40,585 nucleotides of DNA, from positions 1 through 40,585 of the forward strand of contig CAYXSV010000006.1 of NCBI GenBank assembly GCA_964468355.1, written 5' to 3'. The translations under genes and the position numbers were made by a program. Shown in pieces: positions 7,547 to 15,909 of this stretch. Below the pieces are notes generated by a model, which was given only the letters and a program-made list of their open reading frames with translations, did not search any database and had not been told where the DNA came from. Origin of the DNA: CAYSLZ01 sp964468355 (lineage in GTDB: Bacteria > Patescibacteriota > Microgenomatia > UBA12405 > JAHJSD01). Position 1 is the first letter of the stretch, and each line of letters begins with the position of its first letter.

Positions 7547-8908
7547 TTACAACCATAAAAAACCTAAAATTACAAATAAACTGCCCCCTAATAAAATAAA
7601 TGTCGGTTCCCAAAAGCCGCTGTCGGGAACGCCGGATTCGGTTGACGGCTGACTTTTTCTGGGTGGAGAAGTCGGAGCAGTTGTTTTAGTAGGCAGAGGG
7701 GTTTCAGTCGGTTCGGGCGTATTGGTCGGCTGGCTTGTCGGCGACGGCGTCATTGTAGGAGTAGCGGTACTACCGGAAGGCGAAGCACTATAAGCCGGTT
7801 CTGAATCATCAACACTAGCAGCTAAAACAAACGTGCGTAAAAAGCTTTCCTCTTCACCGGTTTGAGGATCAATATAATTTACTTTTAAGGTATGAGGTCC
7901 GGGTGTTAAATCTTCAGGCGGCACCCACTGCCATTGATTATCAGGTCCGATTTCTAATTCCGCCTCATACTCAACCGGTGATTCCAAATTGATCTTTAAT
8001 CGTCCGCCTTGAGGACCTTCACCAAAAATTTGAGGTCTTGAAGTATTAATAGTTTCACCGTCATTAGGCGAAATAATTTTAAATCCTTTTTCCACTTCAA
8101 CGTTTTCTGGAGTTTGCAGACGCGATCCACCAACACCCGGCTGAACAATTTCTTCATTTTCAAAAACAGCATTGTCGGCATTTGTAGTAAAATCGTAATC
8201 GCCGCCAAGTTTAATTAGCGGCACCGGGTCATCATTGTTGGTATATACCACTGCTGACGCATTTCCCATCTCGCCTCCATCTACATTAATAATTTCTTTT
8301 ATCTCTCCTTCCACATAATTAGCTCTTCCTATTAAATCTTCGGAATAGGCCCGAGCTAAAGGTATTACCCAATTACCTTTTTCAGTCACTAATGCCGATA
8401 ATGGACTTATTTGAGAAATATCAACGTAAACAATTGATCCATTTGCCGGTTCATCCGTAGAGGTAACTATTTTTCCGGAAGCCAAATTGGCCTTTTCCGG
8501 CTCTCCCGATACCAAACCAGCCGTAGTCACCGAATAAGACCGGCCTTCGTTTCTAAATTCTTTTCCTTCCGAGTAAATAGTAAAGCTATATTTTTTTTCC
8601 GAATCTAAATTTTTAACCTCCACATAGTGAGTTGTATATTTACCCAAATTATCTGTAGCGTCCCGATTATCAAGATGTGTTTTCGGAGATGTTTCTTCAA
8701 CTTCTACATATCCAATCGCTTCTTTTTGAGTAACCCAAGAAACCGTAAACGAACTGTCAGTTATGTTAGTAATTTTAACTTCTTGAGGAAAAACTTCCTT
8801 TGATGCCCGACTAAAAAAGGCCGTCCCATTTTTCACTAAAAAAAGACCACCAACTATTCCCAAAACCAATAAAATTCCGACAATAGTAGGAATTTTTTTT
8901 TCATTCAT
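7547..8908 (-). CDS. Anchored multi-domain surface protein with an FN3 domain
   Basis: From the ATG at 8908: membrane helix at about residues 5-24, an FN3-type domain (about 38-130; KITNITDSSFTVSWVT and THYVEVKNL are diagnostic), a carboxypeptidase-regulatory-like beta domain (about 140-255), an Ig-like domain starting near GFKIISPNDGETI, a Thr/Pro/Ser linker, then VPDSGFW and a terminal hydrophobic helix. This is an extended cell-surface rod tethered at both ends or processed at one. The VPDSG plus helix ending parallels the LPEAG ending of the repeat protein. The start is ATGAATGA, overlapping the upstream stop. Confidence 0.82.
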   Translation of the reverse strand: MNEKKIPTIVGILLVLGIVGGLFLVKNGTAFFSRASKEVFPQEVKITNITDSSFTVSWVTQKEAIGYVEVEETSPKTHLDNRDATDNLGKYTTHYVEVKNLDSEKKYSFTIYSEGKEFRNEGRSYSVTTAGLVSGEPEKANLASGKIVTSTDEPANGSIVYVDISQISPLSALVTEKGNWVIPLARAYSEDLIGRANYVEGEIKEIINVDGGEMGNASAVVYTNNDDPVPLIKLGGDYDFTTNADNAVFENEEIVQPGVGGSRLQTPENVEVEKGFKIISPNDGETINTSRPQIFGEGPQGGRLKINLESPVEYEAELEIGPDNQWQWVPPEDLTPGPHTLKVNYIDPQTGEEESFLRTFVLAASVDDSEPAYSASPSGSTATPTMTPSPTSQPTNTPEPTETPLPTKTTAPTSPPRKSQPSTESGVPDSGFWEPTFILLGGSLFVILGFLWL

Positions 8909-9314
8909 TGCTATTTTCAATTTCACCTGTTTCTAAATTCTTTAAATCCGTCTCCTCTAAATCCGACTTTTCTAGGTCTTCTGCTTCAGTTTCCACTTCT
9001 TCTTCCGGAACGACTTCTTCTTCTTCAATTTCCTCTTCCGTTTCTTCATCATCAATAGTTGGTATCGCCGTCGGCTTAGATTTTAAATATTCTTCAACTT
9101 CTTCTAATTTATATTCACGTCTTTGTTCAATTTCTTCAATAATTTTTTCATCCAAATCAGGATCAATCGGGGTTAAAAGCTGACTAACGTCTTCTAATCG
9201 GTCCCTTCTAACTAATTCGTGATAACTGTCTAAAGCCACCCAAATAAAAACGGTAAATAAAGTAATACCAGCCAGCCAAATAACACGCTGTCTGTTTTTA
9301 GCTTCTTTTTCCAT
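8901..9314 (-). CDS. Small membrane-anchored acidic protein of the pilus operon
   Basis: From the ATG at 9314 the protein has a short basic N-terminus, one membrane helix (about residues 11-29), then a Glu/Asp-rich, probably coiled or disordered tail with long EE runs. Its place directly after the PilO-like gene corresponds to the position of pilP in classical pilus operons, but I see no PilP domain or lipobox. It may serve as a periplasm-side linker of the pilus assembly platform. The start chosen overlaps the PilO-like gene by 17 nt; the longer frame would overlap by 47 nt. Confidence 0.65.
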   Translation of the reverse strand: MEKEAKNRQRVIWLAGITLFTVFIWVALDSYHELVRRDRLEDVSQLLTPIDPDLDEKIIEEIEQRREYKLEEVEEYLKSKPTAIPTIDDEETEEEIEEEEVVPEEEVETEAEDLEKSDLEETDLKNLETGEIENSNE

Positions 9315-9945
9315 AATTTTCTTCAAACCAATAATTAAAATCACCTCTCACATTGAAATTTAATATATTTACAGGTTGATCCTTTTCATCGGCAAGATTA
9401 ACTTGATAACTGCTGACATCTATCCATCTTCTAACCAGAGATAAATCCTTAATAAAGGTTTTTAACTGGTCATATTCACCCTTTGATGAATAACTAAATT
9501 CCAATCCCGAAAACTCATTGCCCGGTGAAATCATATTTTCTATTCCTCTAATATTCATCTGATTTATTTCCAGATTACTGTCAGAAGCAGCACCGGCTAT
9601 TTGGACAATCCCTTGAATAATCGAAAATTTAGAAGGAAGATAACTTTCTAGAATTTCCCTTTTTCCTTGAACCAAAGCAAATTCTTCCTGAGCGATAATA
9701 ACTGAATTTATTTTACTTTGCATTTTTTTGCTGGTTTCTTTTTTTTCATTAATTTCACCAATTAGACCTGAAATAGTCAAAACGGCCGGTCTAATTGCAA
9801 AAATTATAAAAAAAGTTATTGACAAAAGAGTAATAATAACCTCCATATGACGCCAACTATTCTTATTCTCCGCATATTCTGTTAATCTAGTATTAATTTT
9901 TTCTTGATATTCTTTAAACTGGTTTTTCAGTATTTTCTTGTTCAT
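9298..9945 (-). CDS. PilO-like type IV pilus assembly protein
   Basis: A bitopic protein with a cytoplasmic N-terminus of about 40 aa, a membrane helix (about 38-60), a coiled-coil segment (EINEKKETSKKMQSKINSV) and an alpha-beta ferredoxin-like domain to the end, the organisation of PilO. PilN and PilO form an inner-membrane dimer that links the cytoplasmic PilM ring to the outer parts of the pilus machine. The protein is preceded by the PilN-like gene, with which it overlaps by 32 nt. ATG at 9945 is preferred over the TTG of the longer frame. Sequence identity to named PilO proteins is low, so the call rests on architecture and order. Confidence 0.72.
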   Translation of the reverse strand: MNKKILKNQFKEYQEKINTRLTEYAENKNSWRHMEVIITLLSITFFIIFAIRPAVLTISGLIGEINEKKETSKKMQSKINSVIIAQEEFALVQGKREILESYLPSKFSIIQGIVQIAGAASDSNLEINQMNIRGIENMISPGNEFSGLEFSYSSKGEYDQLKTFIKDLSLVRRWIDVSSYQVNLADEKDQPVNILNFNVRGDFNYWFEENYGKRS

Positions 9946-10504
9946 TTTTATCAACCAAATAATTAAATTTTACTAAAAATTGAATTGTCATTCCTCCTTT
10001 TCCTTCTTCTTTTTCTATTGTTCCCACCTGAACGGATGAAATTTCCGGCTGAGATAATAAGTTATCAATAAAATTAGCCAGACCAACTTCAGAAAATATC
10101 TGCGCCTTAAGGTTAACTTGTATTTTTCCATTATTTTCTGTAAATTTAAAGTCAGACAAAAGTAGGTCGGCAGGCAAACTTTCGGCAATAATCAAAAGCG
10201 GATCAGCAGGCCCATATTCGCTATTAAACTCATCTTTGATTTTTGTTAACCGTGACTGAAATAAGCGAAATTCTTTTTCAAAATTTTGAACACTTGATAA
10301 AATCGCTTTTTGTTGACGAATTTTTTCAGATAAATCAGTATTCTGTCTATCAAGCCAAAACCGCGAGAGAAATGCACCAATAACAACTAAATTAGTAAAT
10401 ATAACAATATATTTTCCAACGGATAAAATCCACTTAACTGTTTTGTCAGTTAATGTTTTAACGACGTTTTCTTCAGATAATAAACTAATTTCTTTTTTAG
10501 GCAT
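9914..10504 (-). CDS. PilN-like type IV pilus assembly protein
   Basis: The short cytoplasmic N-terminus (MPKKEISLLSEEN) resembles the conserved PilN tail that binds PilM. A membrane helix follows (about 29-49), then a coiled coil and a C-terminal alpha-beta domain (LLIIAESLPADLLLSDFKF; FIDNLLSQPEISSVQVG), as in PilN. It is the first gene of the ten-gene operon and has its own strong promoter. PilM, the ATPases and the pilins are not in this window, so they would have to be encoded elsewhere. Confidence 0.75.
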   Translation of the reverse strand: MPKKEISLLSEENVVKTLTDKTVKWILSVGKYIVIFTNLVVIGAFLSRFWLDRQNTDLSEKIRQQKAILSSVQNFEKEFRLFQSRLTKIKDEFNSEYGPADPLLIIAESLPADLLLSDFKFTENNGKIQVNLKAQIFSEVGLANFIDNLLSQPEISSVQVGTIEKEEGKGGMTIQFLVKFNYLVDKNEQENTEKPV

Positions 10505-10510
10505 TAATTC

Positions 10511-10539
10511 AGTATATTAAACTCTAACCCCAGTGTCAA
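10511..10539 (-). promoter_or_regulatory. Promoter of the ten-gene surface operon
   Basis: On the minus strand TTGACA (10534-10539), a 17-bp spacer and TATACT (10511-10516). The ATG of the PilN-like gene follows after 6 nt. A near-consensus promoter that should give a leaderless transcript. Confidence 0.75.
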
Positions 10540-10553
10540 AATAAAACCGGAAA

Positions 10554-12206
10554 TTAGTCAGGTCTGGGCGGCAATTCCTGTAAAGGAAGAATTTCCCTCG
10601 GCCAAATTATAATTGATTTAAGTAGTTTAATAATTGCTCTGGCTTCTTTTAACTGAAAAGAAAGGCCTAGCACTAAATAAATAAAAATTCCGCCTAAACT
10701 ACTAAGAGTAGTTAAGCCGATTAAGCCGCTGATTCTAGTTGTATCAAAAACATAATTATCCAGGATCCTCAATAAAATCCAAACTGTTATTCCCCCTAAT
10801 AAACTTGAAAAAAACATCTTAATCAAAGGAGTGATAATTTGTCTATAAATTTGCATTTTAATTTTTTTAAACAAAACTAAGAGTAGAATAAGTGATTGAA
10901 TTAAAGAGCTAAAACTGCTGGCAAGCGCTAAACCAATAACACTTGTTCTACCAAATACTTCATAACCAACAGCAATACCAATAAAAATGAATAATGAAAT
11001 CCAAGAAATTATTAACGGCGTTTTTGTATCCTGAAGAGCATAAAACCCACGCCCTAAAATATCATTAATTGTTCCGGACACAACTAAAGGCACCAAAAAA
11101 GCAATTACTTGTCCAGTAATTAAAGTAGCTTTCCAGGGAAAATCTTTAGCTCCATAAGCCAACCGAACCAAAGGAATTCTTAAAATTAAAAATATGACTG
11201 CTGTTGGTAAAGCTAAAAAAACAGCTTGAAGAAGCGACCCGGTTAAAGTTTTGGCATATTGTGATTGTTTGTTTGTACTTGCTTCTCGTGACAAAACAGG
11301 TAAAGAGGCCTGTCCTATGGTTACACCAAAAACTCTTGAAAAAAAGCCGGTCAAGCGCTGACCTAAATAAAACAAAGACAAATGGCCGGCAGTTAAACTA
11401 CTTCCAACAATCAGGATAATTGTCGACTGAAATTCCCTTATACCCAAAGCAATTGTCCTCGGCGGCATTAAAGAAAGCATTTTTTTAACACCGGCAAGTT
11501 TAAAATCAATAACCGGAAAATATTTAAAACCAATTCTAACCACCAGCGGCAGTTGAACTGCAAAATGAAAAACTGATCCTAATAAAACTCCGAGCGCCGG
11601 CCCCCAAATACCAAAATAAGGAGACAAAATTTGTATTCCAATAATTATACCCAGGTTATAAACCATTGGGGCTAAGGCAGGAACTAGAAAACGTTGATAA
11701 GTCTGTAAAATCGAAGTTAAAAAATTACTCAGCAAAAAAAAGATTTGGGATAAAACAATAATTTTCATTAACCCACTCATCAACAAAGTTTGCTGTTCAG
11801 AAAAACCAGCAGCAATAAGGCCGGATAAAGGTCTTGAAAATAAAATAATTAACACTCCAAAAATTAAAAATATTAACACTAATAAATTCAATACTGACGA
11901 AGCAACTTCAAAAGATTTTTTTTTGTTTTTACCTAATTCTTCACTAAACACCGGAATAAAAGCCGCTGAAAGAGTTCCTAATACAAGCAGTTGGAAAACA
12001 ATTTCCGGTATCCGAAATGCAGCGTTGTAAGCGTCAAGTTCCGCTGCGCAACAAGCAAAAAATCTAGCATATAAAAGGCGGTCGCGAAAAATACCTAAAA
12101 AAGCCGAAATGCTAAAAGTCAATCCTAGAATGGCGGCCGCTGAAAAAATACTTGACTGTTTTTTGGAAAAAATTTTTGAACCATTTTTAAAAATTGCCTT
12201 AATCAT
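10554..12206 (-). CDS. murJ: MurJ lipid II flippase
   Basis: A 550-aa membrane protein with about 14 segments and the MurJ/MviN family hallmarks: GLTFSISAFLGIFRDRLLYARFF near the N-terminus, AFRIPEIVFQLLVLGTLSAAFIPVFSE, and FYALQDTKTPLIIS in the second half. MurJ flips undecaprenyl-linked peptidoglycan precursor across the inner membrane, so the cell builds its own wall. Its stop is about 50 nt upstream of the PilN-like start on the same strand, but a separate promoter lies in that gap. It is divergent from rpsT. Confidence 0.93.
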   Translation of the reverse strand: MIKAIFKNGSKIFSKKQSSIFSAAAILGLTFSISAFLGIFRDRLLYARFFACCAAELDAYNAAFRIPEIVFQLLVLGTLSAAFIPVFSEELGKNKKKSFEVASSVLNLLVLIFLIFGVLIILFSRPLSGLIAAGFSEQQTLLMSGLMKIIVLSQIFFLLSNFLTSILQTYQRFLVPALAPMVYNLGIIIGIQILSPYFGIWGPALGVLLGSVFHFAVQLPLVVRIGFKYFPVIDFKLAGVKKMLSLMPPRTIALGIREFQSTIILIVGSSLTAGHLSLFYLGQRLTGFFSRVFGVTIGQASLPVLSREASTNKQSQYAKTLTGSLLQAVFLALPTAVIFLILRIPLVRLAYGAKDFPWKATLITGQVIAFLVPLVVSGTINDILGRGFYALQDTKTPLIISWISLFIFIGIAVGYEVFGRTSVIGLALASSFSSLIQSLILLLVLFKKIKMQIYRQIITPLIKMFFSSLLGGITVWILLRILDNYVFDTTRISGLIGLTTLSSLGGIFIYLVLGLSFQLKEARAIIKLLKSIIIWPREILPLQELPPRPD

Positions 12207-12213
12207 CTCTGCC

Positions 12214-12242
12214 AGTATATCAATTTCTTGCTAGTCTAACAA
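12214..12242 (-). promoter_or_regulatory. Promoter of murJ
   Basis: Minus strand TTGTTA (12237-12242), 17-bp spacer, TATACT (12214-12219), then 7 nt to the ATG at 12206. It overlaps the divergent rpsT promoter, so the two may compete. Confidence 0.5.
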
Positions 12243-12256
12243 CCAAATGATAAAAT
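12228..12256 (+). promoter_or_regulatory. Promoter of rpsT-metG
   Basis: TTGCTA (12228-12233), 17-bp spacer ending in TGA, and TAAAAT (12251-12256), giving an extended -10. About 30 nt of untranslated leader precede the rpsT ATG, unlike the near-leaderless genes around it. Confidence 0.5.
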
Positions 12257-12292
12257 AATAAACAGAGATTAACTATTAATCATCAATTTATT

Positions 12293-12568
12293 ATGCCAGT
12301 AACTAAATCAGCCGCAAAGGCGTTAAGAAACCAACAAAAAAAAAGGGAATACAATTTAAAAGCAAAAAGAAAAGTTAAACAGGTAATAAAAGCCTTTAAT
12401 GAAAGTCCGTCACAAAAAAAATTAAATCAAGCTTATTCAGCTGTTGACAAAGCAGTAAAAAGAAATATTTTTCATAAAAACAAAGCAGCGCGTATAAAAA
12501 GGCAATTAGCCGAAAAGCTTCCTTCGCCAAAAAAAACAGATGACGCTAAAAAGGCCAATAAGAAATAA
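12293..12568 (+). CDS. rpsT: 30S ribosomal protein bS20
   Basis: A 91-aa highly basic protein with the bS20 pattern: MPVTKSAAKALRNQQKKREYN at the start (SA.KR.RQ..KR..N type), an all-helical core with KAVKRNIFHKNKAARIKRQL near the end, and a Lys-rich tail. bS20 binds 16S rRNA early in small-subunit assembly. It is followed after 1 nt by metG, so the two are co-transcribed. Confidence 0.95.
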   Translation: MPVTKSAAKALRNQQKKREYNLKAKRKVKQVIKAFNESPSQKKLNQAYSAVDKAVKRNIFHKNKAARIKRQLAEKLPSPKKTDDAKKANKK

Positions 12569-12569
12569 A

Positions 12570-13985
12570 ATGCCGAAAAAGTTTTATATAACTACTCCTA
12601 TTTATTATGTAAACGATGTGCCGCATATTGGGCATACCTGCACGACTATTGCCGCTGATATTACGGCCAGATACCATCGATTAAAAGATGATAACGTCTT
12701 TTTTCTTACCGGCACTGATGAACACGGGGCAAAGGTTGCTGAAGCAGCCAAAAAAAAAGGGTTGACTCCTCAAGAATTTTGTAATCAAATTTCGCCGCGG
12801 TTTCAAAAAACATGGCAAAGTTTAAATATCAGCAACGATTTTTTTATCAGAACAACTGATCCTAGACATGAAAAAATAGTCAGAGAAATTTTCCAAAAAT
12901 TATATGACCAAGGTGACTTATACAAATCCAAATATGAAGGCCTTTACTGTATCGGCTGTGAAAAATTTTTAACGGAATCGGATATTGAAAACGGCCGATG
13001 TCCACTTCATCCTCCCCGCCAAACGGTAAAACAAAAGGAAGAAAATTGGTTTTTTCGGCTTTCTAAATATGTTCCCCAATTAATTAAACTGATAGAAAAT
13101 AATAAAACAAATTACATTTTTCCGGAAGGTAAGCGGAGTGAGGTTCTAGCAAAACTAAAAAACGGGGTTCATGACATTTCATTCACTAGAGCAAAAGTTG
13201 ATTGGGGTATTCCTGTACCCTGGGATAAATCACAAACAATTTATGTTTGGGTTGATGCTTTAATTAATTATTACAGCGCAACTCAATTTTTAAAAAACAA
13301 GAACAGTTTTTGGCCGGCTGATATACACGTTTTAGGTAAAGAAATTCTTTGGTTTCACACCGTTATTTGGCCGGCAATGCTTTTATCAATAAATCTACCT
13401 CTGCCAAAAAAAACATTTGTTCACAGTTTCTATATTATGAAAAATAAAAAAATGTCAAAATCACTTGGAAATTTAATTACCCCTGAGGAGTTAGTGGAAA
13501 GGTTTGGTATCGACGGAACACGTTATTTAATTGCCTCATCGTTTCCAGCCCATAACGATACTAATATAAGCATCAATCGATACATTAAAAAATATAATGC
13601 TGATCTCGCCAACAACTTAGGTAATCTTGTTTCCAGAACAGCAAAACTCTGTGAAAAAAACAACATATCCTTTAATCAAGAACCAAAAACCAAATTTTTT
13701 AACCAGTTTAACAAAGCAATAAATAAATTTAATTTACCAGCGGCTTTAAATATTATTTGGAACGAATCTGCTCAAAGTATCTCATCTACCAATCAATTAT
13801 TCACCAAAAAGAGAATTTGGGAATTAAACTCCGAAAATAAGAAAAAAGAACTTAAAAAGATTATTAAAAATCTACATAATATCTCTTTTAATCTTAAACC
13901 TTTTATGCCTCAAACAGCTGATAAAATTGCTGAAACGTTTAGTGGCAAAATAACTGCACCAAAGCCGCTATTTCCCAGAATATAA
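12570..13985 (+). CDS. metG: Methionyl-tRNA synthetase
   Basis: A class I aminoacyl-tRNA synthetase of 471 aa. The HIGH motif is in VNDVPHIGHT and the KMSKS motif in KNKKMSKSLGN. Between them lies a zinc-knuckle region (YCIGCEKF and, about 12 residues on, RCPLH) and the FRLSKY segment that contacts tRNA. It ends after the helical anticodon-binding domain, so the C-terminal dimerisation domain of longer MetG proteins is absent. The ATG at 12570 is chosen because the conserved KFYITTPIYYVN begins at once; the longer frame would overlap rpsT by 29 nt. Confidence 0.95.
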   Translation: MPKKFYITTPIYYVNDVPHIGHTCTTIAADITARYHRLKDDNVFFLTGTDEHGAKVAEAAKKKGLTPQEFCNQISPRFQKTWQSLNISNDFFIRTTDPRHEKIVREIFQKLYDQGDLYKSKYEGLYCIGCEKFLTESDIENGRCPLHPPRQTVKQKEENWFFRLSKYVPQLIKLIENNKTNYIFPEGKRSEVLAKLKNGVHDISFTRAKVDWGIPVPWDKSQTIYVWVDALINYYSATQFLKNKNSFWPADIHVLGKEILWFHTVIWPAMLLSINLPLPKKTFVHSFYIMKNKKMSKSLGNLITPEELVERFGIDGTRYLIASSFPAHNDTNISINRYIKKYNADLANNLGNLVSRTAKLCEKNNISFNQEPKTKFFNQFNKAINKFNLPAALNIIWNESAQSISSTNQLFTKKRIWELNSENKKKELKKIIKNLHNISFNLKPFMPQTADKIAETFSGKITAPKPLFPRI

Positions 13986-14015
13986 CTTTGTACGTACAAT
14001 CCTAAAATTTAATAA

Positions 14016-14024
14016 TGATAAAAT
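14016..14024 (+). promoter_or_regulatory. Extended -10 promoter of the GT2 operon
   Basis: TGA plus TAAAAT (14019-14024), 10 nt before the ATG at 14035. No convincing -35 box at the right spacing. Confidence 0.45.
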
Positions 14025-14034
14025 ATAAATAGAT

Positions 14035-15531
14035 ATGAATAAGAAAACTAAATTTTATCGTTTTTTGGAAATGATACCCGGCTTGCTTACTTGGAATATT
14101 ATCTTTTTCTTATTTTGGGGTTCCCTTTTAATTCCCAGGGTTGTCGCCTACTTTGTTATCGCGTTCTTAATTTTCTGGCTTTATCAATCATTTAAAGCAG
14201 CAATTCTTGGTATCCGCGGTTATTTAAAAATAAATCAATCAAAAAAAATCAATTGGCAAAAGAAATATCACTCAGAAAAAGAAAAAGATTGGCTTCAGTG
14301 GAAAGAAATTAAACACGTCGTTATTATTCCTAATTATGATGAAAGTGTGAAAACAATCTCTAAAAACCTTCAATCTTTAGCCAACCAAGCTAATATTGAA
14401 ACAAAAGAAAAACTAATTGTTGTTTTAGCAATGGAAAAAAGGGCTAAAGACCACAAGGAAAGAGCTGAAAAACTAATTTCATTGTTTAAAGATAACTTTT
14501 ATCAATTGTTTGCAACTTACCATCCACCGGATATAGCCGGTGAAATAAAAGGTAAAGCTTCAAATGAGGCCTGGGCCGCAAAAGAAACCAAAAAAAAGCT
14601 TGTCAATAATCAAAATTTTGATATTAACAAGTTAACATTAACAACTTGTGATGCCGACGCACAATTTGACTCTAATTATTTTTCCGCCTTAACCTATAAA
14701 TTCTGCCAATCAAAAAATCGATATTACCAATTTTGGCAAGGACCAATTTTTTGGCATAATAACCTAAACCAAGTCCCGGCTCCAATTAGAATAGTCGGAA
14801 TAATCAGCAATATTATTTATCTGGCTCATCTTCAAGAACCAGACGGTCTTTTTTTTAACCACTCCGGGTATTCTCTCAGCTTCAAACTTATACATAACGT
14901 TGGCTATTGGGATACAAACATAATTCCTGAAGATTGGCATATTTTTTTACAAGCATTTTTCTTTACTAAGGGAAAATCAACTGTTAAACCAATCTTCGCC
15001 CCAATAAGTATTGACGCGCCTGAAGGAAAAAGTTATTGGATGGCACTAAAAAATCGATATCTACAATGTCAACGCCACGCCTGGGGGGCAACCGACATTC
15101 CATACGCAATACAACAAACTATTGTTCATAAAGACATACCTCTTTCAGTTAGACTTTTACGAACTTATAAATTAATGCAAACTCACATTCTTTGGGTAAC
15201 AAACTGGTTTATTTTAACACTTGGGGCCACTTTACCACCTTTACTAAATCCGAAATTTTTCCAAACTTCGTTAGGGTATAACCTTCCCAAGTTTTCACAA
15301 ATTATTTTAACCATTTGTTTGGTTGCTCTGGCAATAACCATTCTTCTTGATTGGAAGCTTCAACCTAAAAAGGACAAAAACCTTACCTTGCCACGAAAAG
15401 CTCTTTATCTATTACAATGGATTTTAATGCCGGTTGCAACTCTTTTTATGTCTGTTTTACCCGGTCTAGATGCACAAACAAAACTCTTATTTGGAAAAAG
15501 GTTGGAATATTGGGTAACCAAAAAATATTAA
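14035..15531 (+). CDS. Membrane glycosyltransferase family 2 protein
   Basis: Two membrane helices (about 17-52) precede a cytoplasmic GT-A catalytic domain, and three further helices lie in the C-terminal part. Seen motifs are VVIIPNYDES at the nucleotide-binding strand, a CDADAQFD metal site in the DxD position, an EDW acid motif (IIPEDWHIFLQ) and RYLQCQRHAWG resembling the Q-x-x-R-W signature of processive GT2 enzymes. It likely transfers sugars to a lipid or exports a polymer in envelope synthesis. The next gene begins directly after its stop (TAAATG). Confidence 0.8.
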   Translation: MNKKTKFYRFLEMIPGLLTWNIIFFLFWGSLLIPRVVAYFVIAFLIFWLYQSFKAAILGIRGYLKINQSKKINWQKKYHSEKEKDWLQWKEIKHVVIIPNYDESVKTISKNLQSLANQANIETKEKLIVVLAMEKRAKDHKERAEKLISLFKDNFYQLFATYHPPDIAGEIKGKASNEAWAAKETKKKLVNNQNFDINKLTLTTCDADAQFDSNYFSALTYKFCQSKNRYYQFWQGPIFWHNNLNQVPAPIRIVGIISNIIYLAHLQEPDGLFFNHSGYSLSFKLIHNVGYWDTNIIPEDWHIFLQAFFFTKGKSTVKPIFAPISIDAPEGKSYWMALKNRYLQCQRHAWGATDIPYAIQQTIVHKDIPLSVRLLRTYKLMQTHILWVTNWFILTLGATLPPLLNPKFFQTSLGYNLPKFSQIILTICLVALAITILLDWKLQPKKDKNLTLPRKALYLLQWILMPVATLFMSVLPGLDAQTKLLFGKRLEYWVTKKY

Positions 15532-15909
15532 ATGACGGAAAAAAAACGGCTTAATCTCTTAACGAATATTGGCCATCTCTGGTTAAATAAAAATATTTTT
15601 AGAGCCCTGCTACTATCTATAATATTAATTATTATTCAATTAATAATTATTATTGTCTTCTTTACTAAATTTCCACCAAAAGTACCTTTGTTTTATTCTA
15701 AACCTTGGGGACAACCCCAGCTTACCTCTCCGGTTAACCTGCTGCTTTTACCTGGTTTTTCTTCAGCAACATTTATTTTAAATTCGTTTTTGGCCTCTTT
15801 ATTTATCGAAAATAAAAAGTTTTACAGTTATTGTCTCAGCTGGGTAAGCGCTATTTTTGCATTTTTTTCTTTGGTAACCCTAGTTAAAATTGTCTTAATA
15901 ATTTTTTAG
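15532..15909 (+). CDS. Small membrane protein of the GT2 operon
   Basis: A 125-aa protein with three predicted membrane helices (about 22-45, 66-86 and 98-124) and a conserved-looking loop PPKVPLFYSKPWGQPQL between the first two. I do not recognise a named family. It sits between two glycan enzymes with no spacing on either side (TAAATG before, TAGATG after), so it is probably an accessory subunit or substrate handler of the same pathway. Confidence 0.6.
   Translation: MTEKKRLNLLTNIGHLWLNKNIFRALLLSIILIIIQLIIIIVFFTKFPPKVPLFYSKPWGQPQLTSPVNLLLLPGFSSATFILNSFLASLFIENKKFYSYCLSWVSAIFAFFSLVTLVKIVLIIF

Noticed and set aside
13988..13999. TTGTACGTACAA palindrome after metG
   Set aside because: Only 12 bp, no second copy seen and no clear link to the GT2 promoter; may be chance in AT-rich sequence.
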